34,215 nucleotides of DNA from Terriglobia bacterium (lineage in GTDB: Bacteria; Acidobacteriota; Terriglobia; UBA7540). Below, in pieces: positions 17,366-25,762 of this stretch. Both the position numbers and the translations under genes were made by a program. How positions within the stretch are numbered: the first letter of the stretch is position 1; each line of letters opens with the position of its first letter. The notes under the pieces are model-generated. The model did not search any database and was not told the origin of the DNA. It saw only the letters and a program-made list of their open reading frames with translations. The stretch covers positions 1 through 34,215 of the forward strand of contig JAIQEZ010000047.1 of the NCBI GenBank assembly GCA_020073545.1, written 5' to 3'.

Positions 17366-18421
17366 ATGTTGATTATAGGATGCGATTATCACCCGAGCTT
17401 TCAGCAAATCGCTTGGGTCGACACGGAAACGGGAGAATGCGGGGAACAGCAACTGCAGCACAGCAATGGAGAAGCGGAGAAGTTTTACCGCGCCCTGAAG
17501 CTTCGGGAAGTACAGGTGCGGGTGGGGATGGAAGCGACCGGGCATGCCCGCTGGTTCGAGCGCTTGCTCGCGGAGATGAAGTACGAGCTGTGGGTGGGCG
17601 ACCCGGCGCAGATCAGGGCCAGCCGCGTGCGCAAGCAGAAGACCGACCGGCGCGATGCCGCCCACATCCTGAAGTTGATGGTGGAAGATCGCTTTCCGCG
17701 GGTGTGGGTGCCGAGTGCGGAGAATCGGGATCTGCGCCAACTGCTCTGGCACCGCCATCGGCTGGTGCAGATGCGGACGCGTGTCATGAATCAGTTGCAA
17801 GCGATCGCCATGCATGAAGGCGTGAGGCGCAAAAAGGGACTGTGGAGCAAGTTGGGGCGGGAGCAATTGGAGTCGTTCCCGCTGGCTCCTTGGGCGCAGC
17901 GGCGCCGGCAGGATCTGCTGGAGTTGCTGGACCGCCTCAACCCGCGCATTGGGGAGCTAACCACCGCCATCGAGCAGGAAGCTGAGCGGCGGCCCGAGGC
18001 GCGACGGCTCATGACCCACCCGGGCGTCGGACCCCTTACGGCCCTGGCCTTTGGGCTGATGGTCGGCCCGGCGGAACGGTTTGGTTGTGGTAAGCAGGTC
18101 AGCAGCTACCTGGGTCTGGTGCCCTGCGAGGACTCCAGCGCTAATCATCAGCGGCTGGGACACCTCAGCAAGCCAGGCAACACGCTGCTGCGTTTCTTGC
18201 GGGTGGAGGCGGGGCAAGCCGTGGTCCGATCGGACCCGGAGTGGCGAGGTCGTTTCCTGCACCTGGCCATGCGTCGGGGACGGTCGGTTGCCGTGGTGGC
18301 GATGGCGCGCAAACTGGCGGTGCGCCTGTACTGGATGTTGCGCCAGGGAACCGAATACCGGCCAAGCCCCGGTTCGGTTCGCACATGGGGTAGCTCGAAG
18401 CTGGGTCATGGTGTGAAGTAG
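17366..18421 (+). CDS. IS110-family transposase (DEDD/serine recombinase)
   Basis: 351 residues, full length. The N-terminal RuvC-like domain has the DEDD set: D7 (GCDYH), E56 (GMEATG), D94 and D97 (TDRRDA). A coiled linker (about 120-210) leads to the C-terminal Tnp domain, where THPGVGPLTA precedes the nucleophile S268 in HLSKPGN. In IS110 enzymes the DEDD and serine sites act together, guided by an element-encoded RNA that pairs with donor and target DNA. No disruption is seen. Another pattern to consider would be a decayed copy, but all catalytic positions are kept. Confidence 0.95.
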   Translation: MLIIGCDYHPSFQQIAWVDTETGECGEQQLQHSNGEAEKFYRALKLREVQVRVGMEATGHARWFERLLAEMKYELWVGDPAQIRASRVRKQKTDRRDAAHILKLMVEDRFPRVWVPSAENRDLRQLLWHRHRLVQMRTRVMNQLQAIAMHEGVRRKKGLWSKLGREQLESFPLAPWAQRRRQDLLELLDRLNPRIGELTTAIEQEAERRPEARRLMTHPGVGPLTALAFGLMVGPAERFGCGKQVSSYLGLVPCEDSSANHQRLGHLSKPGNTLLRFLRVEAGQAVVRSDPEWRGRFLHLAMRRGRSVAVVAMARKLAVRLYWMLRQGTEYRPSPGSVRTWGSSKLGHGVK

Positions 18422-18752
18422 ATCACCGTCAAACTGATGGGGCGCCCCGCTCCCTCGCAGGAGGGAGTTCGAATTCGATAATCAGGGTCGAGGTTAGATC
18501 GAATAGATGGCGGGGTCGGACCGAATCCACCTGGAAAGATTAGCGGCGAGCCTTGGTCGAGGCAGCAGGGAGAGAGTTCGAAGCAAGAACGCCTACTAGG
18601 GAACGAAGCTCAAAAGCACTTCGTTTCGCTTCGTTCCCAACTCCAGGATGAGGACGGGAGGGCTGTCAAGGGTCCAGATGAACGCCCTGCGGGCGCCCTT
18701 GACAGCCCTCCCCGTCCACTAGGCGGAGTCTTTGTCTTTTCTGCTTGACGGC
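18422..18752 (+). ncRNA. Candidate IS1111 guide (bridge/seek) RNA region
   Basis: The 330-bp segment between transposase stop and right inverted repeat has no ORF of note but is rich in structure. A hairpin from CTCCCT/AGGGAG lies near 18450-18467. A 10-bp stem pairs 18599-18608 with 18629-18638 across a 20-nt loop. A 21-bp stem with a single-base bulge pairs 18652-18672 with 18696-18717, and its loop contains a further small stem (18683-18687/18691-18695). In IS1111 elements the guide RNA is encoded in this position. CAAACTGAT at 18430-18438 repeats the sequence just outside the left end (17277-17285). RNA boundaries and guide loops are not determined. Confidence 0.5.
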
Positions 18753-18791
18753 GCCGACGCTTTCATAGATGCACCACTACCGGACGAGCGT

Positions 18792-18820
18792 TTGACAAGG
18801 CAGTGGGCGGGACCTATACT
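18792..18820 (+). promoter_or_regulatory. Strong sigma-70-type promoter upstream of the exopolysaccharide cluster
   Basis: A perfect TTGACA (18792-18797) and TATACT (18815-18820) lie 17 bp apart, giving a start near 18827. The first export gene starts at about 19282, so the leader would be about 450 nt. The promoter begins only about 25 bp after the IS right end. It could be native to the cluster or coincidental to the insertion. Confidence 0.6.
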
Positions 18821-19281
18821 AGGTCGGGATGTCCTTGGTTTGATCAACATGCCGGATCTCTACTAGCTGCGCCGGTTCCTTGCCACGGCATCCGAGCTGG
18901 TCGTCGCTAATGCTTGAGTACGCCAGTGCCCGCGAACACGCAGGGTGTCACTTATCTTCACACGAGCTGTGAACAACAGCCGTTTGAGATTGCACATAAG
19001 TTAAGAGCGAGTTGGTTGTTTTCGTGACAGGTTCGTGCGATATTTGTCTTTCGAGAGGTGTTGGGAAGAAAAGACAAGGGGGATAGACGCGGCCGTACGC
19101 GGATTCAGTTTGCGGTATGAACCGGCCGCTCCGCAGCCGGAGGGATCTTTCACTATTCGGGAACGGGAACCAAGCGAGCCTGGCGTATGACAGGACCCCA
19201 GGTCGAAGCGCTGTTCGCCCGAGATCCGAGCCGCGACCGTGGGGGTTATGGGACGTTGGGGGTTGCACAGAGGTAGGGCCT
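18821..19281 (+). other. Long untranslated leader before the exopolysaccharide genes
   Basis: About 460 bp with no supported gene. The plus frame open from 19117 to the export gene has no recognisable sequence before the signal peptide, so I treat it as leader. No known riboswitch motif recognised. Confidence 0.4.
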
Positions 19282-20385
19282 ATGGTCGGTGAAGCCGCAA
19301 AGCGTCGAAAAACCCGGAGAGCAGTAAAGGCGCGTTGGTTTGGGCTCATAGTTTGTCTTCTCGCCGGTTGGATCCCAGCCCTGGCACAGGAGCCACCCGT
19401 CGCGGCTGGGGTGGAGTCGGTCTCAGCCTCGAAAGAGCCCGCAGCCCCAGCGATGCCGACTGAGGCACTGGGGCGCCATGCAGTGGATTACACCGTGAGC
19501 CCGGAAGACCTCTTGGACATCTATCTCTTAGACGTGCCGGAAGTTACGCGGACGTACCGGGTCAGTTCCAATGGATTTCTGACCTTGCCTTTGCTTCCCG
19601 AACCCATCGCCGTGGCAGGGTTAACCCTGAACGAGTTGTCAAGCTTGATTGCTAAGAAATTCCGTGACGCCGGCATGCTCAACAATGCGCAAGTGACGGT
19701 TTCGCTCAAGGAGACAAGGTTACATACGGTGATCGTCTCCGGGTCGGTAAAACGCCCGCAGGTGTATCCGGTCTACGGCCCAACCCGTCTTCTCGACATC
19801 CTGATCCAGGCTGGGGGGCTTGCCGATGAAGCCGGGAACGAGGCCATCATCGCCCGCGGTTTGGTGGGCGCGCGCGCCCAAGCCGGGGAAGGTGGTCAGG
19901 CGGTTGAAGCGGATCCGTCCGCGAGAGAACAGACACTTACTGTCAACGTCAGAAAACTCGTCGAAGCGGGTGACGACAAGACAAACATTCTTCTCTATCC
20001 GGGGGATCGAGTTACGGTGCAGCGGGCAGAGCTGGTTTATGTTCTCGGCGCGGTCGCGCGCCCGGGCGGATACACAATCAAAGATCCGCGAGAGCAGATC
20101 ACCGTGCTTAAGGCGCTGGCCATGGCCGGCGATATGACGGGGGTCGCCAAGAGGAGCCGGGTCGCCGTTCTGCGCAAGGACCCTGCGGTTCCTGAGGGAA
20201 AGCGTCAAGAGATTGCCGTGAATATCAAAGCCATGCTGCATGGCCAGCTTGCCGATGTGAAACTGCAGGCCGACGATATCCTTTACGTGCCCGAAAGTAG
20301 CAGTCTCAAGGCCATGCGGCAGGCCCTTGCAACGGGCATTGGGGCAGGCACGGCCATCACAACGGGCCTGATCGTTTACCACTGA
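19282..20385 (+). CDS. Polysaccharide export protein, Wza-like (Poly_export/SLBB)
   Basis: About 367 residues from the ATG at 19282, which has AGAGGTAGGG upstream and begins a proper signal peptide (ARWFGLIVCLLAGWIPALAQ). The Poly_export domain starts at VDYTVSPEDLLDIYLLDVPEVTRTYRVSSNGFLTLPLL. Two SLBB units follow (HTVIVSGSVKRPQVYPVYGPTRLLDILIQAGG and VYVLGAVARPGGYTIKDPREQITVLKALAMAGD). Members form the outer-membrane or periplasmic channel for capsule or exopolysaccharide. There is no lipobox Cys after the signal, unlike E. coli Wza. The C-terminus has a hydrophobic Gly/Thr-rich helix (ATGIGAGTAITTGLIV). First gene of the export set. Confidence 0.92.
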   Translation: MVGEAAKRRKTRRAVKARWFGLIVCLLAGWIPALAQEPPVAAGVESVSASKEPAAPAMPTEALGRHAVDYTVSPEDLLDIYLLDVPEVTRTYRVSSNGFLTLPLLPEPIAVAGLTLNELSSLIAKKFRDAGMLNNAQVTVSLKETRLHTVIVSGSVKRPQVYPVYGPTRLLDILIQAGGLADEAGNEAIIARGLVGARAQAGEGGQAVEADPSAREQTLTVNVRKLVEAGDDKTNILLYPGDRVTVQRAELVYVLGAVARPGGYTIKDPREQITVLKALAMAGDMTGVAKRSRVAVLRKDPAVPEGKRQEIAVNIKAMLHGQLADVKLQADDILYVPESSSLKAMRQALATGIGAGTAITTGLIVYH

Positions 20386-20442
20386 TGAGCGGATTCAACT
20401 CGCATCCGCGAACGTGCATTCAGTAGCAGGGAGAGTCCTAAC

Positions 20443-22737
20443 GTGGCTGGCAACGAGTCTCTATCGCCCATCGAACCGAACATTCCACAGCCAATCAGCA
20501 GCCTCATGCCAACTACCGTCGAGTTGGAGGCGCAAGGGACTGAAGGTCTCTTCACCTTGAGCACTTTCTGGCACATCATCGTGAAGCGGGGGTGGACGAT
20601 CACTACCGCTACCCTCATCGTGGTGGCGCTGACGGCAGTATACACGTATAGGATGGTGCCCGTTTACCGGGCCACGACCAGCATTGAGGTGGAACCCGAT
20701 TTACCTCAACTCCAATCCATTAACGACCTCTATCGTCAAGTCCCCCCAGACGACTACTCCTTCATCGTGACCCAGATGCAGGTCCTCCAAAGTGACAACC
20801 TGGCTTGGCAAACGATTGAACAGCTTGGGCTGGACCGCAGCCAGGCCTCCACTGTGCCGAAAGGTGCCTCCCAGCCATCGGCAACGCAGATAGCGGCGGC
20901 ACAGAAGGCCGCCATGATTGGGGACTTGAAGGGGGGACTGCACATCGAGCCGCTTAAGGACAGCCGCATCGTCGAGGTGAGCTTCGAGGGCAGTGATCCG
21001 GAAGGTGCGGCGCGAATAGTCAACGCGCTAGTCAGCAATTACATCGAGTTCAGTTTTCGGGCAAGGTACGACTTCACACGCCATGCGTCTGGCTGGATGG
21101 AGCAGCAAATAGAGGACTTGCGGGCGAAGGTTGAGAAATCCCAGCAGGCCTTGGTCGACTACGAGCGCCAGAACCTGATTATCACCGTCGGGGACAAACA
21201 GAACATCACCGAGCAAAGGCTGCAGGATTTGAGCCGGGATTACACGGCCGCCCAGAGTGACCGGGTTCAGAAGGAATCCATTTACGACCTCGCCAAATCC
21301 AACGAAGGGCAGATCGGAATCGTTGTCCAGAACGAGTTGCTGCTGCGACTGGAGGAGAAGTACACTGACCTGAAGACCGCGTACGCTGATGCGAGCGCCC
21401 AATATGGACCGAACTTCCCCAAGGTCGTTCGCTTGCGTGACCAGCTTAATGAGATGCAATCCTTAATTGAGAAGCAAAGGAAGCAAGCGATTCAAAAGGT
21501 CCGCAATGACTACCTGGCGGCCGTCGGCCGGGAAAACCTTCTGGCTGCAGCTATGGGGAAACAGAGGGGAGAGGTCGGCCAGTTGAATCAGCGCATGATT
21601 GAACACAACATCCTGAAGCGTGAGTTCGAAACGAACCAGCAGCTTTACGAGAACATTCTACAGCGGCTAAAGGACGCCACCATCTCGGCGGGCTTGCAGG
21701 CCACGAACATTCACGTTATTGATCAGGCGACCCCACCCACGAGTCCCATCCGGCCGAACAAGACGCGCAACATCCTCGCCAGCCTGTTGGTGGGTCTGAT
21801 TTTCGGGGTCACGCTGGCCTTCGTGCGGGAGGCCCTGGACAGTTCGGTGCGATCGACGGAAGAAGCGGAAAGACTCATCAACGCCCCGGCTTTGGCCATC
21901 ATCCCCGTAGACCGCGATGGTTACCGGCGGAAGCAGTTGCCCACGGATCGCCCGGGGAGTTCCTCGGGGTCGGACGGAGTGGGGCTGGCCGTTCTCAAAA
22001 GGCCGTCTTCGCACATGGCGGAATCCTTCCGGAGCCTGCGGACCTCCGTTCTGCTCTCAACGGCTCCTCGCCCGCCCCAAACCCTGCTCGTGACCAGTGC
22101 GCAGATGGGGGAAGGAAAGACATCCACGGCATTGAACTTGGCGATTGCCTTCTCCCAGCGGGGAGGAACCGTTCTGATCGTTGATGCTGACCTGCGCCGG
22201 CCCAATGTCGCGAAAGCACTGGGTGTCGCGAACGAAAAAGGCCTGAGTAGCTTCCTGACAGGTGCGCACACCTTGCAGGAGGTTTTGATCCAGTCCGAAC
22301 GCGTCAAGAATCTCTGGGTTTTGCCGGCTGGCCCCCGGCCTCCCGACCCGGCGGAACTCCTCTCCTCGCACATGATGGGGGCAACCCTGAAAGGGCTGTC
22401 GAAGCACTTCACGCAGATTATCATCGACTCCCCTCCGGTTTTGGCCGTCACCGACGGGGTGGTCCTTTCGGCGCTCGTGGACGGGGTCATTCTGGTGGTC
22501 GCCAGCGGAGTGACGGCAAGGGGAGCGCTCGCCAGGACTCATAGAATCCTCGAGAATGCAAGAGCGAGGGTTCTAGGCATCGTGCTCAACAAAGTCGACT
22601 TGCGTTTCGACACTTATTACGGGTCCTACTACGGCCCGTATTCCCAGTCCTATTATGATGACGCCTCTGTGTCGAGTCCTTCACATGCGTCCGGAGGTGG
22701 TCACTCGAGGTCCACGGATTCACCCCGCGGGGCATGA
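20443..22737 (+). CDS. Wzc-like tyrosine autokinase/chain-length regulator
   Basis: 764 residues. An N-terminal cytoplasmic tail leads to a Wzz domain with transmembrane helices near 50-70 and 445-465, and a long periplasmic coiled coil between them (GNVR-type). The C-terminal BY-kinase domain has Walker A SAQMGEGKTS (K559), Walker A' VLIVDADLRRP (about 577-587) and Walker B IIIDSPPVLAVTD (about 660). The C-terminus has the tyrosine cluster YYGSYYGPYSQSYYDD, which is the autophosphorylation site in this family. Phosphorylation cycles control polymer length and export through the Wza partner encoded just upstream. The start is a GTG with GGGAGAG 8 nt upstream. Confidence 0.94.
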   Translation: MAGNESLSPIEPNIPQPISSLMPTTVELEAQGTEGLFTLSTFWHIIVKRGWTITTATLIVVALTAVYTYRMVPVYRATTSIEVEPDLPQLQSINDLYRQVPPDDYSFIVTQMQVLQSDNLAWQTIEQLGLDRSQASTVPKGASQPSATQIAAAQKAAMIGDLKGGLHIEPLKDSRIVEVSFEGSDPEGAARIVNALVSNYIEFSFRARYDFTRHASGWMEQQIEDLRAKVEKSQQALVDYERQNLIITVGDKQNITEQRLQDLSRDYTAAQSDRVQKESIYDLAKSNEGQIGIVVQNELLLRLEEKYTDLKTAYADASAQYGPNFPKVVRLRDQLNEMQSLIEKQRKQAIQKVRNDYLAAVGRENLLAAAMGKQRGEVGQLNQRMIEHNILKREFETNQQLYENILQRLKDATISAGLQATNIHVIDQATPPTSPIRPNKTRNILASLLVGLIFGVTLAFVREALDSSVRSTEEAERLINAPALAIIPVDRDGYRRKQLPTDRPGSSSGSDGVGLAVLKRPSSHMAESFRSLRTSVLLSTAPRPPQTLLVTSAQMGEGKTSTALNLAIAFSQRGGTVLIVDADLRRPNVAKALGVANEKGLSSFLTGAHTLQEVLIQSERVKNLWVLPAGPRPPDPAELLSSHMMGATLKGLSKHFTQIIIDSPPVLAVTDGVVLSALVDGVILVVASGVTARGALARTHRILENARARVLGIVLNKVDLRFDTYYGSYYGPYSQSYYDDASVSSPSHASGGGHSRSTDSPRGA

Positions 22738-22841
22738 GCTTTCCTTGCTGTGTGGATGAACGAGATGGGTAGCACGTCCAGGCGGGGCTGGCTGGGGCCT
22801 AAAGACGTTTGCCGATTGTCTGTTCGAGGATCACTCTCGCA

Positions 22842-24233
22842 ATGACTCAATTCCCGAACCCTGACCTTGCCGCCGGAAGGTCTTCGTCTCGACGCCGATC
22901 CAAGTACTTCTTCGAATGGTCCCTGCGCCCATGGTGGCGAGCGTGGGTTTTCCTAACGGGGGTGATTGCAGTCAGCATTGTGCTGACCTACGAAACAACT
23001 CGAGTGGCGCTGGCCACGGACCCCATAAATTCCATTTCCATTCCGGCAGTCCAAGAAGGGTTGGCACATGATCCGGGCAATGCGGACTTATTGCATCAGC
23101 TCGGGTTACTTTATTCATCCTCCCCTACGGAAATGAGTTCCGCGGAGTCGTTGAAATACCTTCGTCAAGCTGTGGCCTCTAACCCTCACCGCTGGGATTT
23201 TTGGGCGGATCTGGCGATAACCTGTGATTCTGCCGGAGACACGGCATGCTCTGACGAGGCCTTCGAGCGGGCGCGGGTACTCAATCCCCTGACACCTCGT
23301 TTGCAGTGGGCGATTGGGAACCACTACGTTTTGACCAATCGCATGCAAACAGGTTTCCCCTACTTTCGGAGACTCTTGGAAATGACGCCGCAGTATCTGG
23401 GCCCCACGTTTCGGTTGTGCCTCCGCGCCACTGGGGATCCGCAACAGGTTTACGCGGAGGTTGTCCCCCAGGGTAAAGATCCCACCCTGCGGTTCGCCTT
23501 CCTGACCTTCTTGAGCGCCGTGGGAGACTACGAAAGCGCCATGAGGATTTGGGGGCAGATGATTACCGGGCCTGATCGATCACCGGAGTTGCTTTCGGTG
23601 AAGCCCTTCTTGGACTTTCTGATTGACCACAATCAGATTCGCAACGCGAGCACCGTCTGGGAAGACCTGGAGCGGACAGGCTTAATTCCAAAGGAAACGA
23701 CCCCGGAGTCCGACAATCTTGTTTACAGCGGAAGCTTTGAGCGTAAGCCCCTCAACACTGGATTTGACTGGCGCTATAACGAAGGATCGGATTTGCTGTT
23801 CGATTTCTCGGATCCTTATGCCTACAAGGGCAAAAGGTGCCTCAGGATCGAATTCCCGGTGGGCCGAAACGAAGATTATGATTTGTTGAGTCAGGTCGTT
23901 CCGGTAAAGCCCAGCACCCGCTATCAGTTGACAGCCTATGTGCGATCGGAGGGCCTCACTTCCGACAGCGGTCCCCGGTTGCGCGTGATCGAATTGGGTT
24001 GCCCGAATTGCGTGGTGTCCACCAGTGACCAAACCCTGGGGACAACGAAATGGCATCCCGTCGAGGCGATGCTCACGACCCAGCCTCAGACGCAAGCCGT
24101 GCGCGTTTCCTTCTGGCGGCCGCCGGGTCGACTTGCCCCGCGCGGCATCTCCGGCACGGTCTGGCTGGATGAGATTACTCTACGAGCTGCAGAAATTCCC
24201 GGGCGCAGTGGGGCCCAAGACAGGTCTCGGTGA
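22842..24233 (+). CDS. Membrane-anchored TPR protein of the exopolysaccharide cluster
   Basis: About 463 residues from the ATG at 22842 (GAGGA upstream). A basic N-terminus and one transmembrane segment (VFLTGVIAVSIVLTY, about 36-50) precede tetratricopeptide repeats (IPAVQEGLAHDPGNADLLHQLGLLY, SLKYLRQAVASNPHRWDFWADLAITCD and following). The C-terminal about 160 residues (NLVYSGSFERKP... FDWRYNEGSD... CLRIEFPV... TKWHPVEAML... VWLDEITL) have the strand order of a carbohydrate-binding-like beta sandwich. This arrangement is common next to Wzy-type polymerases and may hold the nascent chain. Its exact role is not known. The stop overlaps the next start (GTGA). Confidence 0.8.
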   Translation: MTQFPNPDLAAGRSSSRRRSKYFFEWSLRPWWRAWVFLTGVIAVSIVLTYETTRVALATDPINSISIPAVQEGLAHDPGNADLLHQLGLLYSSSPTEMSSAESLKYLRQAVASNPHRWDFWADLAITCDSAGDTACSDEAFERARVLNPLTPRLQWAIGNHYVLTNRMQTGFPYFRRLLEMTPQYLGPTFRLCLRATGDPQQVYAEVVPQGKDPTLRFAFLTFLSAVGDYESAMRIWGQMITGPDRSPELLSVKPFLDFLIDHNQIRNASTVWEDLERTGLIPKETTPESDNLVYSGSFERKPLNTGFDWRYNEGSDLLFDFSDPYAYKGKRCLRIEFPVGRNEDYDLLSQVVPVKPSTRYQLTAYVRSEGLTSDSGPRLRVIELGCPNCVVSTSDQTLGTTKWHPVEAMLTTQPQTQAVRVSFWRPPGRLAPRGISGTVWLDEITLRAAEIPGRSGAQDRSR

Positions 24234-25630
24234 GAATGTCTACCGCGTCAACGTCTTCCGGTGTGCACGCCGGCGGCTTCCCGCATCGGGAGCAGGACGG
24301 AGTTGCCTCTCGCTTTCAGGTGATCGCACGAGTTCTTCTCGTCGCAACGCTTTTCGCCGCCCCATGGGCGTATGGAGCCGTTTTGCCATGGAGTTGGGGG
24401 GCCATGACGGCCTCGGCTTTTCTGGCGTTGATTCTCTGGGCGCTGGGTTGTGCCCAACGCGGCGTTCTCAAGATTGCTTGGTCCCCACTCTATTGGCCTT
24501 TCCTGGCTTTTCTCCTCCTGGCAGTTGTCCAGTTCTTCGCCGGTCTGACAATTGATCGCCTGGCCACACGGGAATCTCTCCTGAAGATTGTCGCCGACCT
24601 CGTGTTCTTCTTCCTGGCAGGCCAGCTCCTGAATGCGCAGCCGGAGAATGGAAATGCGTTGGGTCGCCTGGGGCTTGTGGTGATGCTGCTGGCTTTTGCT
24701 TTGAGTGTGCTGGCACTGGCGCAGTTCTTTACCTCTCCGCACGCGATTTACTGGCGGGTGAAACCCGCCGTGGGCTGGGTTTTCGGCCCTTATGTGAACC
24801 ATAATCACTATGGGGGCTTGATGGAGATGCTCATTCCCGTTTCGGCGGGATATATTCTGTCCCGGCCTTCTCACACGCTTCCTCGGCTGTTGCTATGGGT
24901 CGCGGTTGTCCTTGCCCTCATCTCAGTATGGGCCTGTGGTTCCAGAGGCGCAAGTGCCGCTATGCTGGCCGAGGGGCTGCTTTTGGGAGTCATTCTCATG
25001 TGGAAAAGGCCTCAGGCTGTCGGGCGTCGTGCACTTTTTTTCGTTGCAGGGATTGTCGCTATTTCCGCAGGCGTTTTCGCATGGATGGTAGATACGGGGC
25101 GTGCGTCCAACCGCTCTTGGTCAATTCTCACTACCGACGCGTCCTTCCTAGAAGCAAAATTGGCAGGCCGAATTCAGGTAGGGAAAACTGCGATTCGCAT
25201 CGCCAAAAGGCATCCCGGGATTGGGGTGGGGCTGGGCTGTTTTGAATATGTCTTTCCTCAGTATACGACCTTCACCACCGACATGCACTGGACGCACGTC
25301 CATGATGACTATCTGGAGATTGTGGCAGAGACAGGGTTGCCAGGAGGCTTGGTGCTCGTGGTTGCGCTGTTGTTTTTCTTTCGATTGGCCTTTCGGCACT
25401 TGGGGGAACGCCTGCGGCATGAATCGGGTTGGATTCAACTCGGTGCGGCTGTGGGGTGCGTTGGATTGTTGGTTCACAGTTTTGTGGATTTCAATCTGCG
25501 GATACCCGCGAATGCTGCTTGGTTCGTGGTGTGTCTTGCCATTGTGGTACACCCGCGTTCTTCGCCGGGAAACATCCGGAAGGTGGTTCGCGTTTCGAAC
25601 CCAGAACGAAACGGGGGATTCCTCACTTAG
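24230..25630 (+). CDS. O-antigen ligase/Wzy-type polymerase-like membrane protein
   Basis: About 466 residues with roughly ten to twelve transmembrane helices. The signature periplasmic segment is present: NHNHYGGLMEMLIPVS in the middle, then RHPGIGVGLGCFEYVFPQYTT with WTHVHDDYLEIVAETGLPGG, which matches the Wzy_C/O-antigen-ligase pattern with conserved His and Arg-x-Pro-x-x-Gly. It should polymerise lipid-linked repeat units or ligate chains at the outer face of the inner membrane. The GTG at 24230 overlaps the previous stop; an ATG at 24236 is the alternative. The four genes from Wza to here form one likely transcript. Confidence 0.9.
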   Translation: MRMSTASTSSGVHAGGFPHREQDGVASRFQVIARVLLVATLFAAPWAYGAVLPWSWGAMTASAFLALILWALGCAQRGVLKIAWSPLYWPFLAFLLLAVVQFFAGLTIDRLATRESLLKIVADLVFFFLAGQLLNAQPENGNALGRLGLVVMLLAFALSVLALAQFFTSPHAIYWRVKPAVGWVFGPYVNHNHYGGLMEMLIPVSAGYILSRPSHTLPRLLLWVAVVLALISVWACGSRGASAAMLAEGLLLGVILMWKRPQAVGRRALFFVAGIVAISAGVFAWMVDTGRASNRSWSILTTDASFLEAKLAGRIQVGKTAIRIAKRHPGIGVGLGCFEYVFPQYTTFTTDMHWTHVHDDYLEIVAETGLPGGLVLVVALLFFFRLAFRHLGERLRHESGWIQLGAAVGCVGLLVHSFVDFNLRIPANAAWFVVCLAIVVHPRSSPGNIRKVVRVSNPERNGGFLT

Positions 25631-25762
25631 AGGACTCTGACCGGGGTAGCATCGCCTGCGGCCTCCTCCCGCGACTCGATCGTGGCATGGGGAAAGGCGA
25701 GGAGGCACGCCGGCGGCGGTGGTGGGAATTTCTGGCACCTATAGAGCCAAGACGAATGTGAA

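Larger units (their letters stand above)
17289..18766 (+). mobile_element. IS110-family insertion sequence, IS1111 type
   Basis: A 14-bp perfect inverted repeat (ATGAAAGCGTCGGC at 17289-17302 and its complement at 18753-18766) bounds one transposase gene and a 330-bp structured 3' segment. Subterminal inverted repeats and a long 3' non-coding end are features of the IS1111 subgroup. TTTCAT occurs at both edges (17285-17290 and 18761-18766). This makes the exact cut position ambiguous, and no conventional target duplication beyond it is seen. The true ends may lie a few bases outside the repeats, as is usual for IS1111. The transposase is intact, so the element may be active. Confidence 0.85.

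Noticed and set aside
16919-17866. A 315-codon minus-strand frame spanning the IS left end
   Set aside because: Most of it is antisense to the transposase and to the coiled-coil ORF. It crosses the IS boundary, so it cannot be an old gene, although its part from 17288 downward could be real and is mentioned in the findings.
19117-19281. An upstream extension of the Wza-like gene by 55 codons
   Set aside because: The extension has no family sequence and would place the signal peptide internally. The ATG at 19282 has a better ribosome binding site.
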